A DNA stretch of 64,000 nucleotides from Parapedobacter tibetensis (GCF_024704835.1 NZ_JAMXBE010000014.1:109691-173690), one strand, 5' to 3'; shown: positions 47,954 through 57,140, counted from the stretch's first letter. The notes: generated from the letters alone by a model not told the origin. Numbers and translations are program-made.

Positions 47954-49414
47954 ATGTCATCCCCCATATCAAACGTACGTCCGGAAACGGATAAAGTTAT
48001 TATCGATATTGTAGATTATACGCTTAATTATGAAATCACGAGTGAATTGGCCTTCCAAACAGCCCATTATTGTTTGTTGGACACCTTAGGTTGCGGATTT
48101 GAAGCCTTGACTTATCCGGCCTGTACCAAGTTGCTTGGACCAATAGTGAGTGGTACCATCGTACCCCAGGGAGCCAAAGTGCCCGGAACACCCTACCAAC
48201 TTGATCCCATACACGCCGCATTCAACATCGGGGCAATGATTCGCTGGCTGGATTTTAATGACACCTGGTTGGCCGCGGAATGGGGGCACCCGTCGGATAA
48301 TCTCGGTGGTATATTGGCTACAGCCGATTGGCTGTCGCGCACGGCAGTGGCCAATGGCAAAGCACCATTGACCATGCGTGATGTATTGGATGCCATGATC
48401 CGTGCGCATGAAATACAAGGCGTGATGGCATTGGAAAACTCATTCAACAAAGTTGGTCTGGACCATGTACTGCTGGTTAAACTGGCCTCCACAGCGGTGG
48501 TAGGTAAGCTCCTTGGTCTTACCCGTGAGGAATTGATCAATGCGGTTTCGCTCGCTTTCGTTGATGGACATTCCCTCCGTACCTATCGCCATGCACCCAA
48601 TACGGGGAGCCGCAAATCATGGGCTGCCGGAGATGCCACTTCTCGCGCAGTAAGGTTGGCGTTGATTGCCCAAACCGGGGAGATGGGCTACCCATCCGTG
48701 CTTACTGCCAAAACTTGGGGTTTCTATGATGTACTTTTCAAGGGAAATGCATTCAGATTCCAACGGGACTATGGCTCGTATGTAATGGAAAATGTATTGT
48801 TCAAAATCTCCTTCCCTGCAGAGTTCCATTCGCAAACGGCCGTGGAAGCTGCCGTGACGTTGCATCATAAGCTCCAGGAGCTGGGTAAAACTACCGAAGA
48901 TATCCATCATATTGGAATACGTACACATGAAGCGGCTATCCGCATCATCGACAAAAAGGGCCCATTGCATAATCCGGCCGACCGCGACCATTGCATCCAG
49001 TATATGATTGCCGTACCCTTGGTTTTTGGGAGACTCACCGCGGCAGACTATGAAGACAACGTAGCGACCGATCCCCGTATCGATGCCCTACGCGCAAAGA
49101 TGGAAACGATGGAAGACCCACAATTTACATTGGACTATCATGATCCTGAAAAGCGATCCATCGCCAATGCACTCACGGTGACATTTACGGATGGTACGGT
49201 ATTGGACGAGGTGGTGGTAGAATACCCCATTGGCCATAAACGACGTAGGCAGGAAGGCATGCCGGTATTGCTAGCAAAATATAAAACTAATTTAGCTCGG
49301 ATTTTCCCACTGAAGCAGCAAAAGCAGATTCTAGAAGCATCGTTGGACATCGAAAAATTGTCGGTATTGTCGGTTAATGAATTTGTAGATTTGATGGTAA
49401 TAGGAGGTCGGTGA
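47954..49414 (+). CDS. prpD: 2-methylcitrate dehydratase
   Basis: 486 aa, MmgE/PrpD family. [20 protein letters not shown] near residue 95, [25 protein letters not shown] helix, [11 protein letters not shown] and DRDHCIQYM are characteristic. It dehydrates 2-methylcitrate to 2-methyl-cis-aconitate without an iron-sulfur cluster; a separate aconitase would rehydrate it. It ends the operon. The 55-nt gap before it is made of TTAACCATTAA-like words. Confidence 0.94.
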   Translation: MSSPISNVRPETDKVIIDIVDYTLNYEITSELAFQTAHYCLLDTLGCGFEALTYPACTKLLGPIVSGTIVPQGAKVPGTPYQLDPIHAAFNIGAMIRWLDFNDTWLAAEWGHPSDNLGGILATADWLSRTAVANGKAPLTMRDVLDAMIRAHEIQGVMALENSFNKVGLDHVLLVKLASTAVVGKLLGLTREELINAVSLAFVDGHSLRTYRHAPNTGSRKSWAAGDATSRAVRLALIAQTGEMGYPSVLTAKTWGFYDVLFKGNAFRFQRDYGSYVMENVLFKISFPAEFHSQTAVEAAVTLHHKLQELGKTTEDIHHIGIRTHEAAIRIIDKKGPLHNPADRDHCIQYMIAVPLVFGRLTAADYEDNVATDPRIDALRAKMETMEDPQFTLDYHDPEKRSIANALTVTFTDGTVLDEVVVEYPIGHKRRRQEGMPVLLAKYKTNLARIFPLKQQKQILEASLDIEKLSVLSVNEFVDLMVIGGR

Positions 49415-49423
49415 TTGTAAATA

Positions 49424-49472
49424 GAGTACAGATGACACGGATTCAGCGGATGGTTGTGTGTAATCTGTGTCC
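49424..49472. repeat. Intergenic repeat related to 2441-2530 (copy B)
   Basis: GAGTACAGATGACACGGAT at 49424-49442 matches GAACACAGATAACACCGAT of the first copy at 15 of 19 bases, and TAATCTGTGTCC ends it like the right arm of copy A. It is shorter and has lost its perfect inverted ends. It lies after prpD and may help end that transcript. Confidence 0.5.
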
Positions 49473-49512
49473 AAAAATGCTGTCAGTGTTCAAAAACTTA
49501 CCCAAAACCTTT

Positions 49513-49520
49513 TATCTTTG
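49513..49520 (+). promoter_or_regulatory. -7 element of the pseudouridine synthase gene
   Basis: TATCTTTG followed by CA, 25 nt before the ATG at 49546. A TTC lies 21 nt upstream as a weak -33. Confidence 0.6.
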
Positions 49521-49545
49521 CAGCGTAATGTGAGGATACTGAACT

Positions 49546-50241
49546 ATGCCTATTGCCGACAAAGACGTCATTTACGAAGATAACCATTTGCTAGCCGTCA
49601 ATAAACGGGCGGGATACCTTGTACAAGCCGATCCAGGTGGCGACGAGCCATTGGAGGAAATGGTCAACAGCTATTTAACCCAAAAATATAATAAACCCAA
49701 TGGGGCTTTTGTAGGTGTAGTACATCGACTGGATCGTCCTGTGAGTGGCTTGATACTCTTTGCCAAGACGAGTAAAGGCTTGGAGCGGATGCAACATCTT
49801 TTCAAAGAACGGGAAATCCAAAAAACCTATTGGGCCGTGGTGCGGAAACCACCCAAAGAACCTGAAGGAAACCTCGTCCATTGGCTATCACGCGATCGTA
49901 TGAAAAACATCACCAAAGCCCATGCTGAGGAAGCTCCCGGCCGAGTAAGGGCAGAATTGGGTTATCGTGTGCTGGGCACATTGGATGGCTATTACCTTGT
50001 GGAGGTTTATCCAATTACCGGACGTACGCATCAGATTAGGGTACAGTTATCTTCAATGGGATGTCCCATTGTGGGTGACCATAAATACGGTTACCCAAGG
50101 GGAAGTCTAAGGCGATCCATTTGTCTACATGCTAAAAAGTTGTCGTTTATACATCCCATCAAAAAGGAACCTATTGAATTGCAAGCATCATTACCCAGAG
50201 ATGGTTTTTGGGATCGATTCGAGGTGTTTAATGGGAAGTAA
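49546..50241 (+). CDS. RluA-family RNA pseudouridine synthase
   Basis: 231 aa. The catalytic motif is HRLDRPVSG with Asp63, and the later GRTHQIRVQLSSMGCPIVGDHKYG block is also conserved. No S4 domain is present; the protein starts directly at VIYEDNHLLAVNKRAG, so it is one of the short members whose RNA target (rRNA or tRNA) cannot be assigned from sequence. It has its own promoter and precedes the small CxxC protein gene. Confidence 0.9.
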   Translation: MPIADKDVIYEDNHLLAVNKRAGYLVQADPGGDEPLEEMVNSYLTQKYNKPNGAFVGVVHRLDRPVSGLILFAKTSKGLERMQHLFKEREIQKTYWAVVRKPPKEPEGNLVHWLSRDRMKNITKAHAEEAPGRVRAELGYRVLGTLDGYYLVEVYPITGRTHQIRVQLSSMGCPIVGDHKYGYPRGSLRRSICLHAKKLSFIHPIKKEPIELQASLPRDGFWDRFEVFNGK

Positions 50242-50275
50242 ATCCAGTTTACTTAATCCATTAAATAAAATTTCG

Positions 50276-50283
50276 TAAGTTTG
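50276..50283 (+). promoter_or_regulatory. -7 element directly before the small CxxC gene
   Basis: TAAGTTTG followed by CA; its end is 4 nt from the ATG at 50288. The transcript should be leaderless. Confidence 0.6.
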
Positions 50284-50287
50284 CATT

Positions 50288-50566
50288 ATGGATACGACGA
50301 GGCGGTTTTTCGGAATAGTGGTCATGGCGGTTATGTTGGTGGCTGTCATGCCAGAAACAACAAAATCGCAATGTGCCATGTGTTCCCTGACGGCAGAAAA
50401 TGCCACGGAAAACGGCAATAGTCAAGGAAAAGGACTGAATAAGGGCATTTTGTTTTTGTTGGCCATTCCGTACTTGGCAGCATTGGGGGTGGGGATATTA
50501 TGGTATAAAAAGTACCGCAGTAAAAAAACTGTGGATGTGGATGATGACCCCATTGTTCTGAATTAG
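50288..50566 (+). CDS. Small CxxC membrane protein, unknown
   Basis: 92 aa. An N-terminal hydrophobic signal (about 7-22) is followed by SQCAMCSL, so a CxxC pair would face the periplasm right after cleavage or next to the helix. A second helix (about 53-72) and a basic then acidic tail (KKYRSKK, DVDDDP) place the C-terminus in the cytoplasm. I know of no biochemical function; related small proteins occur in Bacteroidota. The next gene, 29 nt on, is a DUF983 protein with its own CxxC pairs, so metal or redox handling is possible. Confidence 0.7.
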   Translation: MDTTRRFFGIVVMAVMLVAVMPETTKSQCAMCSLTAENATENGNSQGKGLNKGILFLLAIPYLAALGVGILWYKKYRSKKTVDVDDDPIVLN

Positions 50567-50595
50567 ACATTTCTTAGGATATCCCGGTTTTTTCC

Positions 50596-51006
50596 ATGGC
50601 TGCAACCACACGCACTTCCAAAATCAAAGCGGTAATCGATTCCAAATGCCCTAAATGTAGGATAGGCAAGTTGTTTATGGGGAAAACCTATAGTTTCAAA
50701 AAGCAGCGTATGAATGACATATGCCCACATTGTGGCTTCCGCTTCGAAATCGAGCCCGGCTACTTCTATGCGGCGATGTATGTGAGCTATGCCTTTTCTG
50801 TAGCGCAAGTGATTGCTATCGGTCTACTTACCTACCAAATCACCCAAAGTGAATCACCCTGGGTGTATCTTGGTACGCTGATGGCTGCCATCTTGCTGTT
50901 TGCGCCATTCAATTTCCGCTATTCCAGGCTTATCTTGCTGCATTACCTTACCCCAAAAGTAAAATACGATCCCAAATACGAAGACCAACTCCATGGGGAG
51001 CGCTGA
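50596..51006 (+). CDS. DUF983 membrane protein with zinc-ribbon
   Basis: 136 aa. A cytoplasmic N-terminal ribbon has CPKCRIG and CPHCGF (two CxxC pairs, about residues 16-43). It is followed by GYFYAAMYVSYAF and two membrane helices (about 58-78 and 85-105). DUF983 proteins are sometimes found near cytochrome oxidase genes but have no proven role. It is 29 nt downstream of the small CxxC gene and probably in one operon with it. It ends 9 nt before the convergent rfbC. Confidence 0.85.
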   Translation: MAATTRTSKIKAVIDSKCPKCRIGKLFMGKTYSFKKQRMNDICPHCGFRFEIEPGYFYAAMYVSYAFSVAQVIAIGLLTYQITQSESPWVYLGTLMAAILLFAPFNFRYSRLILLHYLTPKVKYDPKYEDQLHGER

Positions 51007-51015
51007 CGAACCCGT

Positions 51016-51564
51016 TTAAAACGGGCTTACGATTTCTTTCAACAGCGGCATTTGCCTGTCTTTTTCGGAAATGATAAGCTGGTCTTCCCTTATTGGCCAA
51101 TCAATACCAAGGTCGGGATCATCCCATCGTACACCTAATTCCCCATTTTTGTCGTAAAAGCCGGTTACTTTATAGGTAAATAGCGTGTGGTCTTCCAGCG
51201 CTAGGAATCCATGCAAAAAACCTGGCGGTATCCATAATGATTTGGCGCTGTGTTCATCAAGCATAATGGAAAAACTTTGCCCATAGGTTTCCGAATTTTT
51301 TCGGATATCTACCACCACATCCAATACCTTGCCACGCAATACCCGCACCAACTTGCCTTGGGCATTCTCCCCGGCTTGTGCATGCAAGCCACGCAATACC
51401 CCACGATGGGAATAGGAGAGATTATCCTGCACGAAAGCCTGTGCAATGCCATGCGCTTCGAAAGGTTTCGTATTATAGGTTTCGATGAAAAAGCCACGCT
51501 CATCTTTCCATACCTGTGATTCGATGATGACGAGGCCTTGTATAGGGGGGTGAGTGAAGTTCAT
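51016..51564 (-). CDS. rfbC: dTDP-4-dehydrorhamnose 3,5-epimerase
   Basis: 182 aa, RmlC cupin. RGVLRGLHAQ carries the catalytic His61, and VDIRKNSETYG, LWIPPGFLHGF and YDKNGELGVRWDDPDLGIDWP are diagnostic. It makes the L-lyxo sugar in dTDP-L-rhamnose synthesis. rfbA, rfbB and rfbD are not nearby, so it is separated from the usual cluster. It starts 1 nt after the stop of the DUF4286 gene and is co-transcribed with it. Confidence 0.93.
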   Translation of the reverse strand: MNFTHPPIQGLVIIESQVWKDERGFFIETYNTKPFEAHGIAQAFVQDNLSYSHRGVLRGLHAQAGENAQGKLVRVLRGKVLDVVVDIRKNSETYGQSFSIMLDEHSAKSLWIPPGFLHGFLALEDHTLFTYKVTGFYDKNGELGVRWDDPDLGIDWPIREDQLIISEKDRQMPLLKEIVSPF

Positions 51565-51565
51565 G

Positions 51566-51865
51566 TTATCCGTGTTTTATGTATTTCATGGTGCTATCGA
51601 AGAGCAAAATTTTCGTAGGGTACTCCTTCGTTGCCAATTGCTGGATTGCGGCCAAATGATGGGTTTGAAAAGACGTGATTCCCTCCATGTTTTCCGAACG
51701 CAGTTGAACGCAGTACGTGGTGCCTTCATGTGGGGAATCTAGCATTTCCAATAATGCGACAGGAAGTTTCTTGCCCTCATGGGTGAATAATAGCGTTTCG
51801 ATTCGCTTCCTGACATCATCCCGGATGTCATTTTCGACAATGATGGTTACATTATATAGAAACAT
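51566..51865 (-). CDS. DUF4286-family protein
   Basis: 99 aa from the ATG at 51865; the longer frame begins with TTG. MFLYNVTIIVENDI, LLDSPHEGTTYCVQLRSENME and HLAAIQQLATKEYPTKILLF-like segments match small alpha-beta proteins annotated DUF4286 in Bacteroidota. It has no known function, membrane helix or motif. It heads a two-gene operon with rfbC (1-nt gap) and is divergent from the S9-like lipoprotein. Confidence 0.75.
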   Translation of the reverse strand: MFLYNVTIIVENDIRDDVRKRIETLLFTHEGKKLPVALLEMLDSPHEGTTYCVQLRSENMEGITSFQTHHLAAIQQLATKEYPTKILLFDSTMKYIKHG

Positions 51866-52057
51866 GCGAGGGCCTTTAAACAAAACTCAACTGGTGTTCC
51901 ATCAGCACATGAAGAGACATGATGGTTTGATGGAATATTTGGCGAAGATAAACAATCCAAATAAAATAGAAAGTTGTAATTTTGGGGAGTGTTTTAAGCG
52001 TGTAAAATTAAGGTTGCATAAAGTGGTTTTACGGTAAAATTTTCCACCTTTGATGAT

Positions 52058-53974
52058 ATGTATGGGAGTTTGGGTATGGTCAATATATTACGTAACAGTG
52101 TATTTTTATTAGTGGTGTTGGTTATTGTAAGCTGCTTTGGGGGCTGCAATAATCATAAGGATCGCATTATTCCTGTGGAAGATTTCTTTTCCGCGCCAGA
52201 AAGAACCAATTTTCAGATATCACCCAATGGGGAGTATATCGCTTATTTGGGATTATTTGAAGGGAAAAAGAATATTTACGTGATCCATCCCGATGAGGAA
52301 AACGATGAGCAGCGCATCACATTGGAAACCGATTTGGGCATCCATTCCTATTTCTGGGCCGATGACAACGAATTGGTCTTTACCAAAAACAGGTTACATG
52401 ACAGCCTTCAGGTGTTTGCGGTAAATCGTGCTTCGTTGGCGGTGCGGCATCTAATGCCCCCTTCTATGGTAAAAATGCGCTGGATATACCCGACCAAAGT
52501 GATGAACAATGGTGTGTTGGTATCACTCAATGAACGGGATTCCTCGGTCTTTGATGTATACCGGCTCCATACCAATGCCTGTAAGAAGGAATTGGTCGCC
52601 AAGAATCCGGGAAATATCATAAAGTGGTTTGCCGATTTGGATGGGAAATTGCGGCTAGCGCTGGCCAGCGACAGCGTAAAGGAAACCATGCTGTACCGGA
52701 ATAGTGAAAAAGAGGTATTTAGAGCCGTCATGAGCAATAGTTTCAGAAACTCGATTATGCCATTGGGGTTTTCACGCGAAAACAGGAGCCATGTATTTGC
52801 GCTTTCAAACATCAATAGGGATAAGTTGGCCTTAGTTGAAATCGACATGGAAACGGGCAAAGAGGTTAAGATGATATACAGCCACCCCGATGTAGATATA
52901 GACCATGATGGGTACTCCAGTGATCGTGGCGAGATGTCCTATGCGAAGTATGTCACCTGGAAGAAGCAACGCCATTTCCTAAATAAGCAAACCGAAGAAG
53001 TGTACAAGGCCATTGGCCAGAAGCTGAAAGGGTATGAAATAAACTTATTGGATCGCGATACAGCTCATAACCGGTTTATTGTTTACACCTATACAGACAA
53101 GGATCCTGGGGCCACGTATTTTTATGATATGGCCAAGGATAAGCTCGTGAAACTTGCGGACAATAATCCGGCATTGAAAGATCGTATGCTTGCGGAAATG
53201 AAACCCATCACCTACGAATCACGAGATGGCCGCCGTATACAAGGGTATTTGACCTTACCCCCAAAATCGAAAGGCAAAAAAACACCTGTGATCGTATACC
53301 CCCACAATGGTCCGACTAACCGTAACAAATGGGGGTTCAACCCAGAAGTACAGTTTTTTGCAAACCGAGGGTTTGCCGTGTTCCAGGTCAACTATAGGGG
53401 ATCCACAGGGTATGGCAAGGAATTTTGGTCGGCGGGCTTCAAGGAATGGGGAGGAAAGGTACAAGACGATATTACCGACGGGGTACGCTGGCTGATTGAT
53501 GAGGGAATTGTTGATTCTTCGCGTATAGGTATCTATGGTGCCGGCTTCGGGGGATATTCCGCATTGCATGGTGCTTGTTTCAATTCGGATTTGTATAAGT
53601 GCGCGGCTTCCTATTCCGGATTTACTAACCTGTTTACTTACCTTAGGGAAATCCCCCCTTATTTTAAGCCTTATCTACAGATGTATTATGAAATCATCGG
53701 CAACCCGGAAACGGAACCCGATTTAATTAAAGCGATGTCACCGGTGTTTCATTCCGACAATATCAAGATACCTGTTTTTATTGCACAGGGTGGCAAGGAC
53801 AGTAGGAGTACCATTAATGAGACGAATCAATTTGTTCAGAAACTCAAGAAACGGAAAATCCCCATCATTTATATTCTGCATGAAGAAGAAGGTCGATATT
53901 TCCGTGATGAAGAAAACCGCATCATGTTCTACAGAGAACTGGGGGCGTTCTTTGATAAATATTTGAAACAATAG
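52058..53974 (+). CDS. S9 prolyl-oligopeptidase-like lipoprotein without catalytic Ser and His
   Basis: 638 aa; an ATG at 52076 gives a cleaner start. A signal region ends with SCFGGC, so it is probably lipid-anchored. Residues about 35-370 form a beta-propeller-like domain and about 380-638 an alpha/beta-hydrolase domain. The fold is recognisable (NYRGSTGYGKEFW, IGIYGAGFGGYSALHG, GGKDSRST), but in the nucleophile elbow the usual G-x-S-x-G reads GAGFG (Gly496 instead of Ser). The usual EGHGF reads EGRYF (Arg613 instead of His). Asp581 is kept. It should not hydrolyse peptides by the normal mechanism and may bind them. A two-component pair follows 43 nt downstream. Confidence 0.85.
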   Translation: MYGSLGMVNILRNSVFLLVVLVIVSCFGGCNNHKDRIIPVEDFFSAPERTNFQISPNGEYIAYLGLFEGKKNIYVIHPDEENDEQRITLETDLGIHSYFWADDNELVFTKNRLHDSLQVFAVNRASLAVRHLMPPSMVKMRWIYPTKVMNNGVLVSLNERDSSVFDVYRLHTNACKKELVAKNPGNIIKWFADLDGKLRLALASDSVKETMLYRNSEKEVFRAVMSNSFRNSIMPLGFSRENRSHVFALSNINRDKLALVEIDMETGKEVKMIYSHPDVDIDHDGYSSDRGEMSYAKYVTWKKQRHFLNKQTEEVYKAIGQKLKGYEINLLDRDTAHNRFIVYTYTDKDPGATYFYDMAKDKLVKLADNNPALKDRMLAEMKPITYESRDGRRIQGYLTLPPKSKGKKTPVIVYPHNGPTNRNKWGFNPEVQFFANRGFAVFQVNYRGSTGYGKEFWSAGFKEWGGKVQDDITDGVRWLIDEGIVDSSRIGIYGAGFGGYSALHGACFNSDLYKCAASYSGFTNLFTYLREIPPYFKPYLQMYYEIIGNPETEPDLIKAMSPVFHSDNIKIPVFIAQGGKDSRSTINETNQFVQKLKKRKIPIIYILHEEEGRYFRDEENRIMFYRELGAFFDKYLKQ

Positions 53975-54017
53975 CAGCGTCTATCCATGATGGTTTGTTC
54001 GCTTTAACCCATACGGT

Positions 54018-55685
54018 ATGAAGCACCAACGCAACAGTTACCGTAAAAACTATATATTGATCGTTGCCTTCATCGTTGTGGTGGTTGCGTCGTTTATATT
54101 GGCCACTTTCCTTGCCCGTAACTTGACCGTGAAATATGTGGAAAATGAATTTGCCTCCAGGAAAGTGGAGGTGCTGGAACATAACATCGCGCCATTCAAC
54201 GATTTTTTCCATAATCGGATTCCGGAAATATCATTTTACCAAGGTTATCTCGATTCGGTGAGTGTATCCGTATATGCAGACAGCATCCTGAATACTTACC
54301 CGTTTGTGGATCGCATCATATTTTATGATGTACTATTGAGCAATGATGAAACCATCGATTATGGGTTTTCGGCAAACAGCCTGGTGGTGTACCCCAAAGG
54401 AGTTTATCAGTACGGTGCTCGTAGTGAGCGAGATAGCCCGGATAGGGGAACAAGACAAAACGGGCAATTACCCCTTTCCCTGTCTGATGACTTTAACAAC
54501 ATGGCCGTAAAATTTGCCGCTTTCATCGAACGGGTGGATACATCCAAAGCAATGTATGATGATGACATATTCAAGGTGTTTTATTCGGTAAACCCAGGAA
54601 AAATATCATACATGAACATCCCCAGAAGGGATGACTTGAAAACATATAAGGAATTGATGTATGGGCAACATACCCACAATGTAGGCTACGAACAGGACAT
54701 CCTTACGTATTTTGTCGACGCTAATAAACTGTCATTGGAAAACACGGTTCCCGAATTATATCAATATATACAGATTCAGCCGTTGGTTTACGAATCCATC
54801 GATACCGATCCTGACCTGTTTACCACTGAAACGCCATTGCCAGGAGCATTGGCGGATTATAAGCTGTATTTCAGTTCGAGCCGGGTATTTCTGCGGTCTG
54901 AAATAAACAGGCGGTTTTTGCCGGTGATGGCCAGTGTCCTGACGATTTACCTACTCTTGGCTATCATCGCCTACCTGATTTACCGCAATCTTTATGTAAA
55001 TAGGCGGATGTTCAAACTGCAATACGATTTCATCAATAATTTGAGCCATGAATTTAAGACACCCGTGAGCGTAATCAAAATAGCGGGCAATAATATCTAT
55101 AGTGCCAAACAACTTTCCGACAAGGAAAGGCTGCTTTATGGAAAAATATTGGATGAAGAGGCCGATAAACTCAATAATTTGATGAATACCCTGCTCTCTT
55201 TTACACAGATTGAAAATAAATCGATAAAAATAAAGCGGGAAGAGGTTGATTTGCACGAATTTTGTGATAAGACAATAACCGCCTCCAAGATCAAGTACAT
55301 TGACTTGGACATTCGGTGCAAGGTGGATGCGAAACGGACATTATATATCGATCCGGTATTATTGGGTAGTATTTTCCAAAACCTGATTGACAATGCATAT
55401 AAATACTCTAAACCAGACAACAAGGCACTGGATATAAAAATAATACAGTCTAGAAAACAAGTGACCATGCAATTTGCAGATCAAGGAATCGGTATTGCCA
55501 AAAAGGAATTAGCTCATATTTTCAAAAAATTCTACCGTGTACAAAACCAGTACAACCAACAAGGTAGTGTGGGGCTTGGGCTCGCCTTCTGCAAGGAACT
55601 GGTCAATTTTATGGGAGGTGATATCACCGTGGAAAGCGAGTTGGGGAGCGGCACAACGTTTAGCATCATTTTCCCTATTGACTGA
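54018..55685 (+). CDS. Sensor histidine kinase
   Basis: 555 aa. Helix 1 (about 13-36) and helix 2 (about 300-322) enclose a roughly 260-residue periplasmic sensor region without a recognised domain. HisKA has NLSHEFKTP (His344), and the ATPase domain shows NLIDNAYKYS, DQGIGIA and VGLGLAFCKELV. It is a classical kinase with no receiver. The partner regulator gene starts 40 nt downstream. Directly upstream is the inactive S9-like lipoprotein, a possible periplasmic ligand-binding partner. Confidence 0.92.
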   Translation: MKHQRNSYRKNYILIVAFIVVVVASFILATFLARNLTVKYVENEFASRKVEVLEHNIAPFNDFFHNRIPEISFYQGYLDSVSVSVYADSILNTYPFVDRIIFYDVLLSNDETIDYGFSANSLVVYPKGVYQYGARSERDSPDRGTRQNGQLPLSLSDDFNNMAVKFAAFIERVDTSKAMYDDDIFKVFYSVNPGKISYMNIPRRDDLKTYKELMYGQHTHNVGYEQDILTYFVDANKLSLENTVPELYQYIQIQPLVYESIDTDPDLFTTETPLPGALADYKLYFSSSRVFLRSEINRRFLPVMASVLTIYLLLAIIAYLIYRNLYVNRRMFKLQYDFINNLSHEFKTPVSVIKIAGNNIYSAKQLSDKERLLYGKILDEEADKLNNLMNTLLSFTQIENKSIKIKREEVDLHEFCDKTITASKIKYIDLDIRCKVDAKRTLYIDPVLLGSIFQNLIDNAYKYSKPDNKALDIKIIQSRKQVTMQFADQGIGIAKKELAHIFKKFYRVQNQYNQQGSVGLGLAFCKELVNFMGGDITVESELGSGTTFSIIFPID

Positions 55686-55725
55686 ATATAAGTAAATCAC
55701 AAATCATCAGCAATAAATTGTATTT

Positions 55726-56424
55726 ATGACTATGTATAAAAACATCAAAATAGCCATTATCGAAGACGATGAGAATTTACGTTTTTTGGTGGCCCACCGC
55801 CTCGAATCCGAAAACTACCTGGTTGTGCAGACCGGAAACGGCGATGATGCCGAGAAATTGGTATTGGCGCAGAAACCCGACATCGTTTTGCTGGATTGGA
55901 TGCTGCCTGGCAAGCAAGGCGCTGAGGTTTGTGCCAACTTACGGAAAGAGGGCTTTTCCAACCTCATTATCATGATGACAGCCAAATCGCAGGATGTGGA
56001 TAAAATTGATGCCTATAGCTTTGGGGTATCCGATTATATCACCAAACCGTTTAGCATGGATGTATTGGTAGCCATGATTGAAAATAAAATAAAGTATTTT
56101 GTCAACAACCAAAGTGCGGACTTGTTAAGTTTTGGTGATACGGAGCATCATCCCAATATTCACTCGCTCGTCCGTAATGGCAAGAAAATAGAGCTGACCA
56201 TATTGGAAAACCGCATTCTACTTTATTTCTTGCAGAATATAGGTAGGGTAATCAGTAGGGATGAGCTGATGGAGGTGGTTTGGGGGTACAGTTCCAACGT
56301 GAACACACGGACATTGGACATGCATATCGTGCGTCTACGTAAGAAAATCGAACTCAATGTCGATAAACCTGCTTATTTACAGACCGTCAGGGGGATGGGT
56401 TATAAGTTTGTTGATAACCCTTGA
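55726..56424 (+). CDS. OmpR/PhoB-family response regulator
   Basis: 232 aa. Receiver domain with IEDDEN (about 11-16), acceptor Asp57 in LLDWMLPG, MMTAKS and YITKPF. The C-terminal winged helix (about 130-230) has LTILENRILLYFL, SRDELMEVVWG and RTLDMHIVRLRKKIE. It is paired with the kinase just upstream. A second ATG two codons in could also be the start. A terminator-like hairpin follows 110 nt later. Confidence 0.93.
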   Translation: MTMYKNIKIAIIEDDENLRFLVAHRLESENYLVVQTGNGDDAEKLVLAQKPDIVLLDWMLPGKQGAEVCANLRKEGFSNLIIMMTAKSQDVDKIDAYSFGVSDYITKPFSMDVLVAMIENKIKYFVNNQSADLLSFGDTEHHPNIHSLVRNGKKIELTILENRILLYFLQNIGRVISRDELMEVVWGYSSNVNTRTLDMHIVRLRKKIELNVDKPAYLQTVRGMGYKFVDNP

Positions 56425-56494
56425 TGGGTGGGATGGAATACTGATGATGTAGGTACGGAGGTGTGCGTTTCATTTTAAAGTATTCGCTATCTTT

Positions 56495-56526
56495 TTTGTA
56501 TAATTAAAAAACATTTCCTATCTTCG
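56495..56526 (+). promoter_or_regulatory. Promoter upstream of greA
   Basis: TTTG at 56495-56498, a 20-nt spacer and TATCTTCG at 56519-56526, a good match to the consensus. It predicts a start near 56530, about 80 nt before the greA ATG and just before the hairpin at 56534-56575. Confidence 0.6.
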
Positions 56527-56533
56527 TATGAAT

Positions 56534-56583
56534 GAGCAAGGCCATGTCACTTATCATGATGATGTGGTCTTGCTTCTTTTTTT
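56534..56583 (+). terminator. Hairpin with T run in the greA leader (terminator or attenuator)
   Basis: GAGCAAGGCCAT (56534-56545) pairs with ATGTGGTCTTGC and its next bases (56562-56575) over about 10-12 bp including G-U pairs. CTTTTTTT follows at 56576-56583. It fits an intrinsic terminator. Because a promoter lies directly upstream, it may attenuate greA instead of only ending the response-regulator operon. Confidence 0.65.
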
Positions 56584-56610
56584 GACTTTATTTTTTTATT
56601 CATATCAATT

Positions 56611-57084
56611 ATGGCAGAAGTAACATATTACAGCAAAGAAGGGTTGGAAAAACTCAAGGAAGAGTTGCAGTATCTCAAAACGGAAGGCAGGTCAAGGATT
56701 GCCAAAGCCATTGCCGAGGCGCGCGACAAAGGAGATTTGTCTGAAAATGCGGAATATGATGCGGCAAAGGAAGCCCAAGGATTACATGAGGCCAAGATTG
56801 CCAAGCTGGAAAACACCTTGGCAAGCGCACGCCTGATTGACGAGTCGGCATTGGACGCATCCAAAGTATTAGCGTTGTCTATCGTCAAACTCAAGAATGT
56901 GAAAAATGGCGCCGTAATGACCTACCAATTGGTGTCCGAGACGGAGGCTGACCTCAAAGCCGGAAAGATATCGGTGAAATCACCAATTGCCCAGGGGTTG
57001 TTAGGTAAATCCATTGGCGACAAGGCCCAGATACAGGTGCCGGCAGGCGAAGTAGAGCTGGAAATCCTGGACATCTCCAGGTAA
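56611..57084 (+). CDS. greA: Transcription elongation factor GreA
   Basis: 157 aa, normal length. The N-terminal coiled coil (about 1-75) carries the catalytic tip GDLSENAEYDAAKE, whose acidic residues stimulate transcript cleavage by RNA polymerase. The C-terminal FKBP-like domain includes SPIAQGLLGKSIGD. It rescues stalled polymerase. Its leader holds a promoter followed by a terminator-like hairpin, a layout known from E. coli greA. A strong terminator follows the gene. Confidence 0.96.
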   Translation: MAEVTYYSKEGLEKLKEELQYLKTEGRSRIAKAIAEARDKGDLSENAEYDAAKEAQGLHEAKIAKLENTLASARLIDESALDASKVLALSIVKLKNVKNGAVMTYQLVSETEADLKAGKISVKSPIAQGLLGKSIGDKAQIQVPAGEVELEILDISR

Positions 57085-57097
57085 GTATATGACGGTT

Positions 57098-57123
57098 ATG
57101 TGCGGGTTGCCATAACCGCACAT
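57098..57123 (+). other. Hairpin just after greA
   Basis: ATGTGCGGG-TT (57098-57108) pairs with AACCGCACAT (57114-57123) with one bulged G. It lacks a T run, so it more likely protects the 3' end of the greA mRNA than terminates it. Confidence 0.45.
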
Positions 57124-57140
57124 ACCAAACAATAGTACCC

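Noticed and set aside
55726..56424. Possible duplication between the two two-component systems
   Set aside because: The pair at 15238-17940 is LytS/LytTR and that at 54018-56424 is HisKA/OmpR; they belong to different families.
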